DNA of 64,000 nucleotides from the NCBI GenBank assembly GCA_036013505.1, contig CP107851.1:3481501-3545500 (forward strand), read 5' to 3'. Positions 17,459 through 28,480 of the stretch are shown piece by piece (within the stretch, counting starts at the first letter, position 1; every line of letters begins with the position of its first letter). The stretch comes from Streptomyces sp. NBC_00510. Its GTDB lineage: Bacteria; Actinomycetota; Actinomycetes; Streptomycetales; Streptomycetaceae. The position numbers and the translations under genes are program-made. A model generated the notes under the pieces. The model was not told where the DNA came from. It made no database searches and worked only from the letters and a program-made list of their open reading frames with translations.

Positions 17459-19939
17459 TCAGCGCAGGGCCCGCTCCACCTCGTCGGCGACCTCGGCCGC
17501 CCGTACGTCGGGAAGCGGATCGCCCGCGGTGTCCGTGACGTAGAACGCGTCCACCGCGTTGGCGCCGAGCGTACTGATCCGGGCGGACCTGACGTTCACG
17601 CCGGTGGACTCCAGGGCCCGGCCGATGCGGTGCAGCAGCCCCGGGGCGTCGTGGGCGCGGACCTCGATGACGGTCGCGGCGCTGGAGCTGCCGGGGGCGA
17701 CGGTGACACGGGGCGGCGGAGGCGTGACCCCGCGACGGCGGGGGTACGCGGACTCCCGCTCCGCCAGCCGTGCCTCGATGTCGAGGGAGCCCGCGAAGGC
17801 CCGGGCGAAGTCGTTGCGCAGGCGTGCCGCCTCGGGCAGCGAGCCGTATTCGGCGGCCACCCGCCAGCGCAGGAGGGTCACCGGGCCCTGGTGGATGGGG
17901 TCGACCGCGCGCAGGTCGGCGGCCCGGACGGTGAGCCGGTGCAGGGCGAGCACGCCCGCCGCCGCCGCCAGCAGCCCTGGCCGGTCGGGGACGGCGAGCA
18001 GCAGCTCCACGCCGACGGGCTCGGGTTCGTCGTCCGCGGTCCGCGGGGCGGCCCCGTCGGGGTCGGGCTCGGCGTGGGCGTGCAGCGCGATGACCGGGCC
18101 CCCGGTGCGCGCCGCCTCGACCGCCAGACGCTCCTCCTCGGCGGTGGGCTCGGGGTCGGCGGGCCCGGGCACCGCCCCGCTCACCAGCACGGCGGCGACC
18201 CGCTTGACCAGGTCGCCGACGAGTGAGGACCGCCAGGCGCTCCAGGCGGCCGGACCGGTGGCGAGGGCGTCCGCCTCGGTCAGCGCGTGGAGCAGCTCCA
18301 GCGTCTCGGAGTCGCGGACGGCCTCGGCGACGCTCTGCACGGTGGCGGGGTCGTCCAGGTCGCGCCGGGTCGCGGTCTCGATCAGCAGCAGGTGGTGCCG
18401 GACCAGCAGGGCCAGCGTCTCCACGTCGGCGCGGCCGAAGCCGAAGCGGGCCGCGACGTCGCGGGCGATGACCTCGCCGGCCTCGGAGTGGTCGCCGGGC
18501 CAGCCCTTGCCGATGTCGTGCAGCAGGGCGGCGATGAGCAGCAGGTCGGGGCGGCCCACCCGGCGGGTCAGGCGCGAGGCGCGCACCGCGCACTCGATGA
18601 GGTGCCGGTCGACGGTCCAGATGTGCACGGCGTTGCGCTGCGGGCGGCAGCGGACCCGTTCCCAGTCGGGGAGCAGCCGCGTGATCATGCCCGCGGCCTC
18701 CAGTGCCTCCCACACCTGCACGGTGGACTCCCCCGCGCCGAGCAGCGTCACGAGTTGTTCGCGGGCCTCGGCGGGCCACGGCACCGGCAGCGGCCGGGTG
18801 GCCTGGGCCACGCTCAGCCGGCGGACCGCGTGCAGCGACAGCGGTACACCGTGCTCGGCGGCGGCCGCGGCGGCGCGCAGCGGCAGCACCGGGTCGCGCT
18901 CGGGCCTGGCCGTGAGCGCGAGGACGGCCTCGCCCTCGTGCTCCACGACGCCGTCGGCGAGCGGGGTGCGCTCGGGCGCGTTCGCGCCCTGCTCCGGGCG
19001 GGAGCGGCCGAGCAGCCCGCGGCGGCGGGGCCGCATCTGGCGGGAGCGCAGGACCCGGCCGACCTCGCGCCAGGTGACGTCGAAGGCGTAGCCGACGGTC
19101 CGGGCGGCCTCGTACACCTGGCGCAGCAGCGTGTCGGCGTCGAGCAGGCCGAGTGCGCCGGCCACCTGGTCCTGCTCCTGCAGGGCCAGCCGGTCGGTGG
19201 CGCGGCCGGTCACCAGGTGGAGGGCGTCCCGGGCGTCGAGCAGCCGGGTCCTGGCGTCCTCCAGGCCCTCGCGGGGCGCGTCGGCGAGCCAGGAGGCGGC
19301 GACGGCGCGCAGGGCGGTGGCGTCGCGCAGCCCGCCGCGGGCCTCCTTGAGGTCGGGCTCCAGCAGGTACGAGAGCTCGCCGTGGCGCTCGGCGCGCTCC
19401 AGGCACAGCTCGTGGAGCGCGGGGAGCCGCTTGGGCGCCTGGTTGCGCCAGTCGGCGAGGACCGCGGTGCGCAGGGAGGCCGTGAGGGCGGCGTCGCCGA
19501 CGATGTGGCGGGCGTCGAGGAGGCCGAGCTGGACCTTGAGGTCCTCGGCGGCGGTCCTGCGGGCCTCCGCGGGGGTGCGGACGGAGTGGTCGAGGGCGAC
19601 GCCCAGGTCCCAGACCGGGTACCAGATCCCGTCGGCGAGGCCGGCGACGTCCGCGGGCCCGGCGGAGCCGTCGTGGAGCAGCAGCAGGTCCAGGTCGCTG
19701 CGCGGGGAGAGCTCCCCCCTGCCGTAGCCGCCGACGGCGACCAGCGACCAGCCCCGCGCCCCGGTCCGGTCGGCCGCACCGCGGGCGAGGTCGGCGAGCC
19801 AGGCGTCGGTCAGGGAGGCCAGCGCCTTGCGCCGCGGCGGCCCGGACGGACCCTCGCCGTTCAGGAGGGCCAGCCGGGCCGCCGCATAGCCTGCAGGGGC
19901 GTGTCCGTCGTGGGCTTTCGCGTCGACGTTCTCCGTCAC
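17459..19939 (-). CDS. glnD: GlnD, PII nucleotidyltransferase
   Basis: 826-residue sensor that modifies and demodifies PII according to glutamine; in actinomycetes it is an adenylyltransferase. The nucleotidyltransferase motif GGYGRGELSPRSDLDLL is at about 70-86, the HD hydrolase motif LLIAALLHDIGKGWPGDHSE in mid-protein, and two ACT domains at the C-terminus (VELLLAVPDRPGLLAA and VIEVRAHDAPGLLHRIG). The GTG at 19939 has GGAG 5 nt upstream and begins VTENVDAKAH; a longer extension to 20110 lies across the hairpin and glnK and is rejected. Last gene of the amtB-glnK-glnD set. Confidence 0.95.
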   Translation of the reverse strand: MTENVDAKAHDGHAPAGYAAARLALLNGEGPSGPPRRKALASLTDAWLADLARGAADRTGARGWSLVAVGGYGRGELSPRSDLDLLLLHDGSAGPADVAGLADGIWYPVWDLGVALDHSVRTPAEARRTAAEDLKVQLGLLDARHIVGDAALTASLRTAVLADWRNQAPKRLPALHELCLERAERHGELSYLLEPDLKEARGGLRDATALRAVAASWLADAPREGLEDARTRLLDARDALHLVTGRATDRLALQEQDQVAGALGLLDADTLLRQVYEAARTVGYAFDVTWREVGRVLRSRQMRPRRRGLLGRSRPEQGANAPERTPLADGVVEHEGEAVLALTARPERDPVLPLRAAAAAAEHGVPLSLHAVRRLSVAQATRPLPVPWPAEAREQLVTLLGAGESTVQVWEALEAAGMITRLLPDWERVRCRPQRNAVHIWTVDRHLIECAVRASRLTRRVGRPDLLLIAALLHDIGKGWPGDHSEAGEVIARDVAARFGFGRADVETLALLVRHHLLLIETATRRDLDDPATVQSVAEAVRDSETLELLHALTEADALATGPAAWSAWRSSLVGDLVKRVAAVLVSGAVPGPADPEPTAEEERLAVEAARTGGPVIALHAHAEPDPDGAAPRTADDEPEPVGVELLLAVPDRPGLLAAAAGVLALHRLTVRAADLRAVDPIHQGPVTLLRWRVAAEYGSLPEAARLRNDFARAFAGSLDIEARLAERESAYPRRRGVTPPPPRVTVAPGSSSAATVIEVRAHDAPGLLHRIGRALESTGVNVRSARISTLGANAVDAFYVTDTAGDPLPDVRAAEVADEVERALR

Positions 19940-19994
19940 ACTGTCTCCAGTCGCAGGCCGTGCGGTGGAACTGCTCGGGTTCGGTGGTGCGAAA

Positions 19995-20022
19995 GGGCGC
20001 GGCCGGAGTACCGGCCGCGCCC
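19995..20022 (-). terminator. Hairpin between glnK and glnD
   Basis: GGGCGCGGCCGG (19995-20006) and CCGGCCGCGCCC (20011-20022) form a perfect 12-bp stem with the tetraloop AGTA, 8 nt after the glnK stop. It may terminate or attenuate the amtB-glnK transcript ahead of glnD. Confidence 0.65.
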
Positions 20023-20030
20023 CCGCGTCC

Positions 20031-21724
<1,694 letters not shown>

Positions 21725-22117
21725 CGGCGTCTCCTCGTCATCCGAACGGCCCGTGCGGGAAGCGGGCTCGATGGGCCGGTTTTCGCCATGAGGTTGTCCC
21801 AGCCGGGTTTCCGTCGACGCCATCGGGTGTTTCGGAACCGTGACGAAGAAGTCGTCCGTGTTACGTCGGGATGAACCGCCACCCCAGCGGGCGCCGCCAT
21901 GACGACGCCGTCACGACTCCGTGACCCCTCGGGCGGGCCGACGAGCTGTATACGTGCCGCGCGGGCCGGGGTGTACAAACCTCGCCACGCCGTCGAACGG
22001 ACGGGTCGGTGAACGAGGACCGGCCGCGGCGGGCCACCCGGTTGACCTGGCATGGGGGAGCCGAGTCGGGCTGTCGGGATGGCCGGCCGCGGCCGGGGTG
22101 CGGGGTGGACCGCCGGG
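21725..22117. other. amtB-nsdA intergenic region
   Basis: This 393-nt gap separates the nsdA stop from the amtB start, both on the minus strand. It holds the GlnR operator (own entry) and presumably the amtB promoter. On the transcript strand GTAAC-N6-GACTT just upstream of the good GlnR box may be a degenerate additional half. I see no convincing coding sequence here; frames crossing it are antisense to nsdA or amtB. Confidence 0.5.
21807..21844 (-). promoter_or_regulatory. GlnR operator for amtB-glnK
   Basis: On the transcript strand the box GTCAC-GGTTCC-GAAAC (21829-21844) matches the Streptomyces GlnR consensus gTnAC-n6-GaAAC at every fixed base. A second GAAAC lies exactly 22 bp further downstream (21807-21811), the spacing of tandem a/b sites, with a poor GTnAC half (TGGCG). 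The amtB promoter is a known GlnR target in S. coelicolor. OmpR-type GlnR would activate the operon under nitrogen limitation. Confidence 0.75.
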
Positions 22118-23566
22118 TCAGGCGGTCCCGGCGACCTCGGGGAGGTCGGACGCCAGGCGCTCGCTGAGCTGGGCGACCTCGGCGACCTTGCCGTAGTCGC
22201 GCAGCGCGGTGTCGGCGGTCTTGCGGATGCGGGTGTTCACCCGCTCGGAGCGCACGTGCTTGGCGACGTCGATGGCCTGGACGGTGAGGCCCGCGGCCTC
22301 CTCCGGGCTGCGCTGGAGCAGGTGCACGGTGGCCATGCCGATCAGGTTGAGGGCGTAGGCGCGCTGGTGGACGGTGTCCTTGGAGAAGAGCTCGACGGCC
22401 CGCTGCATCACCGGGTGGGCCAGCGAGGCGTACGTGGGGCTGCGGCCGGCCACGTACGCCAGGTCGCGGTAGGAGTGGGCGTTCTCGGCGTTGAGCTCGG
22501 CCTCGTTGAAGAAGCTGATCCAGTCCGGGTCCTCGGTGGGGCGGGAGTCGGTGTAGGAGTCCTCGGCCATCCGCACGGCGCGGTGGCACTTGCTGACCTG
22601 GCCCATGTTGGCGTAGGCGCGGGCCTCCATCGCGTACAGCATCGCCTGGGTGGTGGCGGTCGCGCTGTCCCTGCTGCCGTACTGCGCCAGGTGGATGAGT
22701 TCCAGTGCGTCGTCGGGCCGGTCCAGGTGGATCATCTGGCGGCTCATGCTGGACAGGACGAAGGCACCCAGCGGGCGGTCGTCCGCCTCCTTGGCCGCGT
22801 GCAGGGCCAGGACCAGGTACTTCTGCGCCGTGGGGTGCAGGCCGACGTCGTAGGACATCCAGCCGGCGAGCGCGGCGAGCTCGGCGGTGACGCGGTAGAG
22901 CCGCTTGGCGACGGACTGCGGATGGGACTCCTGGAGCAGGTCGGTGACCTCGTGCAGCTGGCCCACCACGGCCTTGCGGCGCAGGCCGCCGCCGCACTGG
23001 TTGTCCCACTGCCGGAACATCACCGTGGTGGCCTCCAGCAGCTCCAGCTCGGGCTCGGAGAGCCGGACCCTGCCCCCGGACTCGCGCGGCGGGGGGACGT
23101 CGGCGCCGGACGCGGGGGTGGGCACCAGCCAGCGCTGCATCGGCTCGACGAGGGCGGGGCCGGCGGCCAGCGCCAGGGAGGTCCCGAGGAAGCCGCGACG
23201 GCCGAGCATCAGGTCGCTGCGGGAGAACTCGTTGATCAGCTGGACCGTCTGCGGCCCGGCCCACGGCAGGTCCACGCCGGTCGCGGCGGGCGGCTGGTGG
23301 GCGGGGCGCAGGCCGAGGTCCTCCACCGGGACGACGGTGCCGAAGCGTTCGGAGAACAGCTCGGACAGGATGCGCGGGATGGGTTCGCGCGGCTGCTCGC
23401 CGTCCAGCCAGCGGCGCACCCGTGAGGTGTCCGTGCTGACGTGCAGCGCGCCCATCTGGCGTGCTCTGCGGTTCACCTGACGGGCGAGTTCGCCCTTGGA
23501 CCAGCCGCTGCGCACAAACCAAGAGGTCAACTGCGCGTTGGGCTGCTTGTCCTGTGTGCCGCCCAC
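22118..23566 (-). CDS. nsdA: NsdA-like negative regulator of differentiation
   Basis: About 482 residues. An N-terminal helix-turn-helix-like stretch (SWFVRSGWSKGELARQVNRR, then WLDGEQPREPIPRILSELF) precedes a long all-helical TPR-like body (LHAAKEADDRPLGAFVLSSM, ALNLIGMATVHLLQRSPEEA). This matches NsdA, whose loss in S. coelicolor increases antibiotic production and sporulation. I used the GTG at 23566 preceded by GGGGG; the longer frame to 23683 is possible. Identification rests on architecture and on position next to amtB, as recalled for S. coelicolor. Confidence 0.87.
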   Translation of the reverse strand: MGGTQDKQPNAQLTSWFVRSGWSKGELARQVNRRARQMGALHVSTDTSRVRRWLDGEQPREPIPRILSELFSERFGTVVPVEDLGLRPAHQPPAATGVDLPWAGPQTVQLINEFSRSDLMLGRRGFLGTSLALAAGPALVEPMQRWLVPTPASGADVPPPRESGGRVRLSEPELELLEATTVMFRQWDNQCGGGLRRKAVVGQLHEVTDLLQESHPQSVAKRLYRVTAELAALAGWMSYDVGLHPTAQKYLVLALHAAKEADDRPLGAFVLSSMSRQMIHLDRPDDALELIHLAQYGSRDSATATTQAMLYAMEARAYANMGQVSKCHRAVRMAEDSYTDSRPTEDPDWISFFNEAELNAENAHSYRDLAYVAGRSPTYASLAHPVMQRAVELFSKDTVHQRAYALNLIGMATVHLLQRSPEEAAGLTVQAIDVAKHVRSERVNTRIRKTADTALRDYGKVAEVAQLSERLASDLPEVAGTA

Positions 23567-23865
23567 CGTGACGCCCCCATTCCGTCGCCCAACACCTCCG
23601 GGGATGAGGGCCGTTGCCTGCCTGGCCCCCATGTGCCTCAGTGTCCTACGAGTCTTGCCTCCGGCATACCCGCCGGCCCGCACACTTCCGGGGCTTGCAA
23701 ACCGAAAGTAATCCTACGATCACCCATCCGGCGATGCCTCCAGCGAAAACGCCACCATTCGCCACCCCTTCGAATGAACTACATGTGCACACGGCGCGAT
23801 TCACTTGACACATGCCGATCAGGCACGGGCGTAACCATCGGCAACTACGACCCGTTGGGGGTGTC

Positions 23866-24540
23866 ATGGGCTTCACGATCGGCAGCATGCGGGAGATGCG
23901 ACACATCCGCTCCGGCGCGCGCCGCCGGACGCACGCCTCGGCGTGCACCACCGTGGCGGAGTACACCGGGTTGTGCGGATGGGCGGTGGCGCCGGGTGCG
24001 CGCGCCACGCGCGGGGGCGGGCAGTGCTCCTGCGGTGACCCGGGGTGCAAGGCACCGGGCGCCCACGCACTGGAGTTCGCCGGCGAGGTGCCGGCCGGGG
24101 CCACCCTCGAGGAGGCCGTGGCCGCCTGGGAGCGCGTGCCGGGCGCGGCGCTGATGCTCCCCGTGGGCCGCGCCTTCGACGTGATCGACGTGGCGGAACG
24201 ATCCGGCGTACGCGCCCTGGTGCGCCTGGAGCGCATGGGGCTGCGTCTCGGGCCGGTCATCGCCACCCCGGACGGCAGGGCGCAGTTCTTCGTCGCACCG
24301 GGTGCCGCCGCCGAGCTCCCGCACCTGCTGTACCGCATGGGCTGGGACGACGCCGACCTCGACCTGCGCTGCCTCGGGCCGGGCGACCACGTGACCGCCC
24401 CGCCCTCCGACCTCGGCGGCCTCGGCCCGGTCCGCTGGCTGCGGCCGCCGGCGCTGGACGCCGCCCGCCAGCCGCCGGAGGCCCGGCTGCTGCTCGGCAC
24501 GCTGGCGTACGTCTGCCACCGGGACCGCGCGTACGCGTGA
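23866..24540 (+). CDS. Bifunctional primase/polymerase N-terminal domain protein
   Basis: 224 residues, starting [20 protein letters not shown]. The sequence WAVAPGARA...[16 protein letters not shown] and the later [14 protein letters not shown] resemble the N-terminal domain of plasmid-type prim-pol enzymes, where the Asp-x-x-Asp carries metal ligands. There is no helicase or second domain, so it is probably not a replication enzyme; similar lone proteins are common in Streptomyces chromosomes. GGGGG sits 5 nt before the ATG. Divergent from nsdA, convergent with ftsY across a strong terminator. Confidence 0.8.
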   Translation: MGFTIGSMREMRHIRSGARRRTHASACTTVAEYTGLCGWAVAPGARATRGGGQCSCGDPGCKAPGAHALEFAGEVPAGATLEEAVAAWERVPGAALMLPVGRAFDVIDVAERSGVRALVRLERMGLRLGPVIATPDGRAQFFVAPGAAAELPHLLYRMGWDDADLDLRCLGPGDHVTAPPSDLGGLGPVRWLRPPALDAARQPPEARLLLGTLAYVCHRDRAYA

Positions 24541-24548
24541 ACGACGAG

Positions 24549-24580
24549 CAAGGGGCGCACTCGTGGGAGTGCGCCCCTTG
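24549..24580. terminator. Bidirectional terminator between prim-pol gene and ftsY
   Basis: A perfect 14-bp stem (CAAGGGGCGCACTC / GAGTGCGCCCCTTG) with tetraloop GTGG lies between two convergent stop codons. It should serve both strands. Confidence 0.8.
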
Positions 24581-24613
24581 TCCACGTGTCCGCTTGTCCG
24601 CGGACGCCGCCGG

Positions 24614-25840
24614 CTACGAGCCGATCAGCGCGTCCACGAAGGCCTCGGGCTCGAACGGCGCGAGGTCGTCCGCCCCCTCGCCCAGGCCGATCAGCTTGAC
24701 CGGAACGCCCAGCTCGCGCTGGACGGCGACGACGATGCCGCCCTTGGCGGTGCCGTCGAGCTTGGTGAGCACGATGCCGGTGATGTCGACGACCTCGGCG
24801 AAGACCCGGGCCTGGACCAGTCCGTTCTGACCCGTCGTGGCGTCCAGGACCAGCAGGACCTCGTCCACCGGGCCGTGCTTCTCCACGACGCGCTTGACCT
24901 TGCCGAGCTCGTCCATCAGGCCGGTCTTGGTGTGCAGCCGGCCCGCGGTGTCGATGAGCACGACGTCCGCACCCTCGGCGATGCCCTCCTTCACCGCGTC
25001 GAAGGCGACCGACGCCGGGTCGCCGCCCTCGGGACCGCGCACGGTGCGGGCGCCGACCCGCTCGCCCCAGGTCTGCAGCTGGTCCGCGGCGGCGGCACGG
25101 AAGGTGTCGGCGGCGCCCAGCACGACGCTGCGGCCGTCGGCCACCAGGACACGGGCGAGCTTGCCGGTGGTGGTGGTCTTGCCGGTGCCGTTGACGCCGA
25201 CGACCATCAGCACGGCCGGCTGGTCGGCCCCGTCCCCGTTCGGCAGCCCGTCCGTGTGGAGCGTGCGGTCCAGATCCGTGCCGATCAGGGCCAGGAGTTC
25301 CTCGCGCAGCAGCTGCCGCAGGTCGGCGGGGGTGCGGGTGCCGAGCACCTTCACCCGGGTGCGCAGCCGCTCCACGAGTTCCTGGGTGGGGGCGACCCCG
25401 ACGTCCGCGGTGAGCAGGGTGTCCTCGACCTCCTCCCACGTGTCCTCGTCGAGGTGCTCGCGCGCGAGCAGCGTGAGCAGCCCCTTGCCGAGCGCGTTCT
25501 GCGAGCGCGACAGCCGGGAGCGCAGCCGCACCAGACGGCCGGCGGTGGGCTCGGGCCGCTCGATCTCGGGGGCGGCCGGGCGCTCCTCGACGAGGACGCC
25601 GCCGGCGGAGGCGTCTTCCGACTCGGGGAGCTCGACCTCTTCGATGGTCCGGCGGGGTTCGTCCCGCGGGGCCTCCGCCTCGTCGCCGATCTGCGGTTCG
25701 GCGGGGGGCGCGGTGATCGTCGGCTGCTCGGTGGGCGGTGCGGGGGGCAGCTGCTTCCTGCGGCGGCTGCCCACCACCAGCCCGCCGGCCGCCAGGATCA
25801 CGACCAGGGCGATGACTACGGCAAGAATGACGGTTTCCAT
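24614..25840 (-). CDS. ftsY: Signal recognition particle receptor FtsY
   Basis: 408-residue SRP receptor GTPase. Residues 1-25 form a membrane segment ([20 protein letters not shown]), the anchored form found in actinobacteria. An acidic A domain (about 40-110), N domain and G domain follow; the P-loop is [17 protein letters not shown], with DTAGRLHTK and [10 protein letters not shown]. The ATG at 25840 starts the membrane segment; the frame extends to 25912 without support. Works with Ffh, also in this window. Confidence 0.96.
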   Translation of the reverse strand: METVILAVVIALVVILAAGGLVVGSRRRKQLPPAPPTEQPTITAPPAEPQIGDEAEAPRDEPRRTIEEVELPESEDASAGGVLVEERPAAPEIERPEPTAGRLVRLRSRLSRSQNALGKGLLTLLAREHLDEDTWEEVEDTLLTADVGVAPTQELVERLRTRVKVLGTRTPADLRQLLREELLALIGTDLDRTLHTDGLPNGDGADQPAVLMVVGVNGTGKTTTTGKLARVLVADGRSVVLGAADTFRAAAADQLQTWGERVGARTVRGPEGGDPASVAFDAVKEGIAEGADVVLIDTAGRLHTKTGLMDELGKVKRVVEKHGPVDEVLLVLDATTGQNGLVQARVFAEVVDITGIVLTKLDGTAKGGIVVAVQRELGVPVKLIGLGEGADDLAPFEPEAFVDALIGS

Positions 25841-25940
25841 AACCCGTCCAGTATCGGTCACGCGGCGCGCCCTCCCGGGAGCCACCCGGCGGGCGTCCGC
25901 GACTCTGTTCATCTGACGGTTCGTCAGCTAACGTCGGCGC

Positions 25941-26930
25941 ATGCCCGCCACTGTCGTACGTTTCAACCTCGTCGACCCCGCGGCCGCGCCCGGGGCGCTG
26001 AGCCACCGCTACCGGGCCGCCCTGGAGATGGCCGCGTACGCCGACGAACACGGCGTCGCCACCCTCCAGACCGAGGAGCACCACGGCTCCCCCGACGGCT
26101 GGCTGCCCTCGCCCCTGACCTTCGCGGGGGCCGTCCTCGGCGCGACCCGCCGCATCGCGGTCACCGTCTCCGCGCTGATCGGGCCGCTGTACGACCCGCT
26201 GCGGCTGGCGGAGGACCTCGCGGTGCTCGACCACGTCGGCGGCGGCCGGCTGGTCACCGTCGCCGGCATCGGCTACCGCCCGGAGGAGTACGAGGCCCTC
26301 GGGGTGGACTGGCACCGGCGCGGCGCCCTCCAGGACGAGCTGCTGGAGACGCTGCTCACGGCGTGGACCGGTGAGCCCTTCGTCTTCCGCGGCCGGACCG
26401 TCCGGGTCACGCCCCGCCCCCACAGCTCCCCGCACCCGCTGCTGATCGTCGGCGGCAGCTCGCGCGCCGCGGCGCGCCGGGCGGCACGGTTCGGCCTGCC
26501 GTTCTTCCCCAGCGCCCACCTCCCGGAACTGGAGACGTACTACCGGGAGCAGCTCGCCGAGCACGGCACCGAGGGCTGGTGCCTGATGCCCCCGCCGCAG
26601 GTGCCGCTGCTCCACCTGTCGAAGGACCCCGACCGCACCTGGGCCGAGTACGGGCGGCACCTGTTCCACGAGGCCGCCACCTACGCCTCCTGGCAGTCCG
26701 CCGGCATCCGCTCGGCGGTGCGCTCCAGCGCGGCCTCCCCGGACGAACTGCGCCGCGAGGGCGTCTACCGCGTGGTCACCCCCGACGAGTGCGTCGCCTT
26801 CGCGGAGGCGAGCACCGACCCGGCCGCCGCCCTCGTGCTGCACCCGTTGTGCGGGGGCATGCCGGTCGAGGAGGGCTGGCGGAGCCTGCGCCTGTTCGCG
26901 GAGCAGGTGCTGCCCCGGCTCAAGGACTGA
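25941..26930 (+). CDS. LLM-class flavin-dependent oxidoreductase
   Basis: 329-residue TIM-barrel protein of the bacterial luciferase family, using FMN or F420. [19 protein letters not shown] near residue 45 and [30 protein letters not shown] are the family core; [19 protein letters not shown] follows. Substrate is unknown; a nearby cofC shows the strain makes F420. GTCGGC precedes the ATG weakly. Convergent with glcP across a hairpin and divergent from ftsY, so it is probably monocistronic. Confidence 0.9.
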   Translation: MPATVVRFNLVDPAAAPGALSHRYRAALEMAAYADEHGVATLQTEEHHGSPDGWLPSPLTFAGAVLGATRRIAVTVSALIGPLYDPLRLAEDLAVLDHVGGGRLVTVAGIGYRPEEYEALGVDWHRRGALQDELLETLLTAWTGEPFVFRGRTVRVTPRPHSSPHPLLIVGGSSRAAARRAARFGLPFFPSAHLPELETYYREQLAEHGTEGWCLMPPPQVPLLHLSKDPDRTWAEYGRHLFHEAATYASWQSAGIRSAVRSSAASPDELRREGVYRVVTPDECVAFAEASTDPAAALVLHPLCGGMPVEEGWRSLRLFAEQVLPRLKD

Positions 26931-26961
26931 CCGGGCCCGGCCGCGAGCGGCCCGGCGCACG

Positions 26962-27002
26962 GCGCCGCCCCCGGGCCCGGAGGGGCACCACGGGGGCGGC
27001 GC
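26962..27002. terminator. Bidirectional terminator between LLM gene and glcP
   Basis: GCGCCGCCCCCG (26962-26973) and CGGGGGCGGCGC (26991-27002) form a perfect 12-bp stem with a 17-nt GC-rich loop, between two convergent stops. Confidence 0.6.
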
Positions 27003-27023
27003 TGCGGAAGCGGGTGGGGCCGG

Positions 27024-28357
27024 TCAGCCCATCTCCTCCAGGGTCTTGCCCTTCGTCTCCGGGACGAACGTCACGACGAAGGGGATGGAGAGCGCGGCGA
27101 AGGCCGTGTAGATCACGTAGGTCAGCGACAGGTTCCAGTCCGACAGGCTGGGGAAGCCGGCCGTGATCACCCAGTTGGCGATCCACCGCGCGCGGGCGGC
27201 GACGCCGAGCGCGGCGGCGCGGATCCGGCTCGGGAACATCTCGCCGAGGAAGACCCACACCACGACGCCCCACGACAGGGCGAAGAAGAGCACGAAGGCG
27301 TGCGCGCCGACGAGTGCCACGGCGCCCTCGGTGCCGGGGAGGCTGATGTGGCCGCCGGTGCCGGTCTTGTGGGAGAAGGCCCAGGCGACCAGGCCCAGCG
27401 AGACCGCCATGCCGAAGGAACCGACGAGGGCGAGAGGCTTGCGGCCGATCCTGTCGACGAACAGCATCGCGATCACGGTGCCGATGATGTTGATGATCGA
27501 CGTGGTGAAGGAGTGGAAGAACGAGCTGCTCGGGTCGACGCCCACGGACTGCCAGAGGGTGGCCGAATAGTAGAAGATCACGTTGATGCCGACGAGCTGC
27601 TGGAACACCGACAGCCCGATGCCGACCCACACGATCGGGGCGAAGCCGAAGCGCCCGCCGAGCAGGTCCTTGAAGCGGGAGCGGTGCTCGCTGCGCATGT
27701 GCTCGCGGATCTCGGCGACCCGTGCGTCCGCGTCGGTGTGCTCGCCCTCGACGTCGCGCAGCACCTTCTCGGCGTCGGGGATCCGGCCGGCGGAGATCAG
27801 GAAGCGGGGCGACTCGGGGATCGCGAAGGACAGCAGGCCGTACAGGACGGCGGGCACGACCATCACGCCGAGCATGACCTGCCACGCCTCGACGCCCAGC
27901 AGGTCACCGCGCTGGTCGCCGTCGGCGGCCTGGAGCAGGCCCCAGTTGACGAGCTGGGAGACGGCGATGCCGATCACGATCGCGGCCTGCTGGAAGGAGC
28001 CGAGCCGGCCGCGGTACGCGGCGGGCGCGACCTCGGCGATGTAGGCGGGGCCGATCACCGACGCCATGCCGATGGCGAAGCCGCCACCACGCGCCACAGC
28101 GCCAGGTCCCAGAGGCTGAAGGGAAGGGCGGAGCCCACGGCGCTGACCGTGAAGAGCGCGGCGGCGATCCGCATGACGCGGATGCGCCCGATGCGGTCGG
28201 CGACGCGGCCCGCGGTGGCGGCGCCGATCGCACAGCCGATCAGCGCGATGGCGACGACCTGGGCGAGCACGGCCGAGCCGATGTCGTACTTCCCGCGGAT
28301 GCCCTCGACGGCGCCGTTGATGACGGAGCTGTCGTAGCCGAAGAGGAAGCCGCCCAT
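27024..28357 (-). pseudogene. glcP: Glucose permease GlcP-like MFS transporter, frameshifted
   Basis: A sugar-porter family transporter in two frames. The first part (28357 to about 28085: MGGFLFGYDSSVINGAVEGI through DLALWRVV) and the second (about 28090 to 27024: GFAIGMASVIGPAYIAEVAP through PFVVTFVPETKGKTLEEMG) join perfectly if one G is restored in GTGGTGGCGGC, giving RVVGGFAIGM. In addition, no ATG, GTG or TTG lies in the first frame between a TAG at 28460-28462 and 28357, although membrane segment 1 (HVIFITAAAA) lies upstream of that ATG. Position and sequence match S. coelicolor GlcP, the main glucose permease. Either a pseudogene or a sequencing error in a G run. Confidence 0.8.
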
Positions 28358-28436
28358 GGCGGCGGCCGCGGTGATGAAGATGACGTGCCCGAGGTGGTCG
28401 GCATGGCCGCCGGAGCGGCCGTTGGCGCAACGAAGC

Positions 28437-28461
28437 AGAGGATCCCCCAGGGATCCCCTCT
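28437..28461 (-). terminator. Hairpin after smc
   Basis: AGAGGATCCC and GGGATCCCCTCT pair with one bulge in the short gap after the smc stop, just upstream of the glcP coding region. It probably ends the smc transcript. Confidence 0.6.
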
Positions 28462-28480
28462 ACTCGTTCACAACTTGCAG

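Noticed and set aside
23646..26960. 1104-codon minus-strand open frame across the prim-pol gene, ftsY and LLM gene
   Set aside because: Overlaps three recognised genes in other frames and has no family sequence; GC-driven absence of stop codons.
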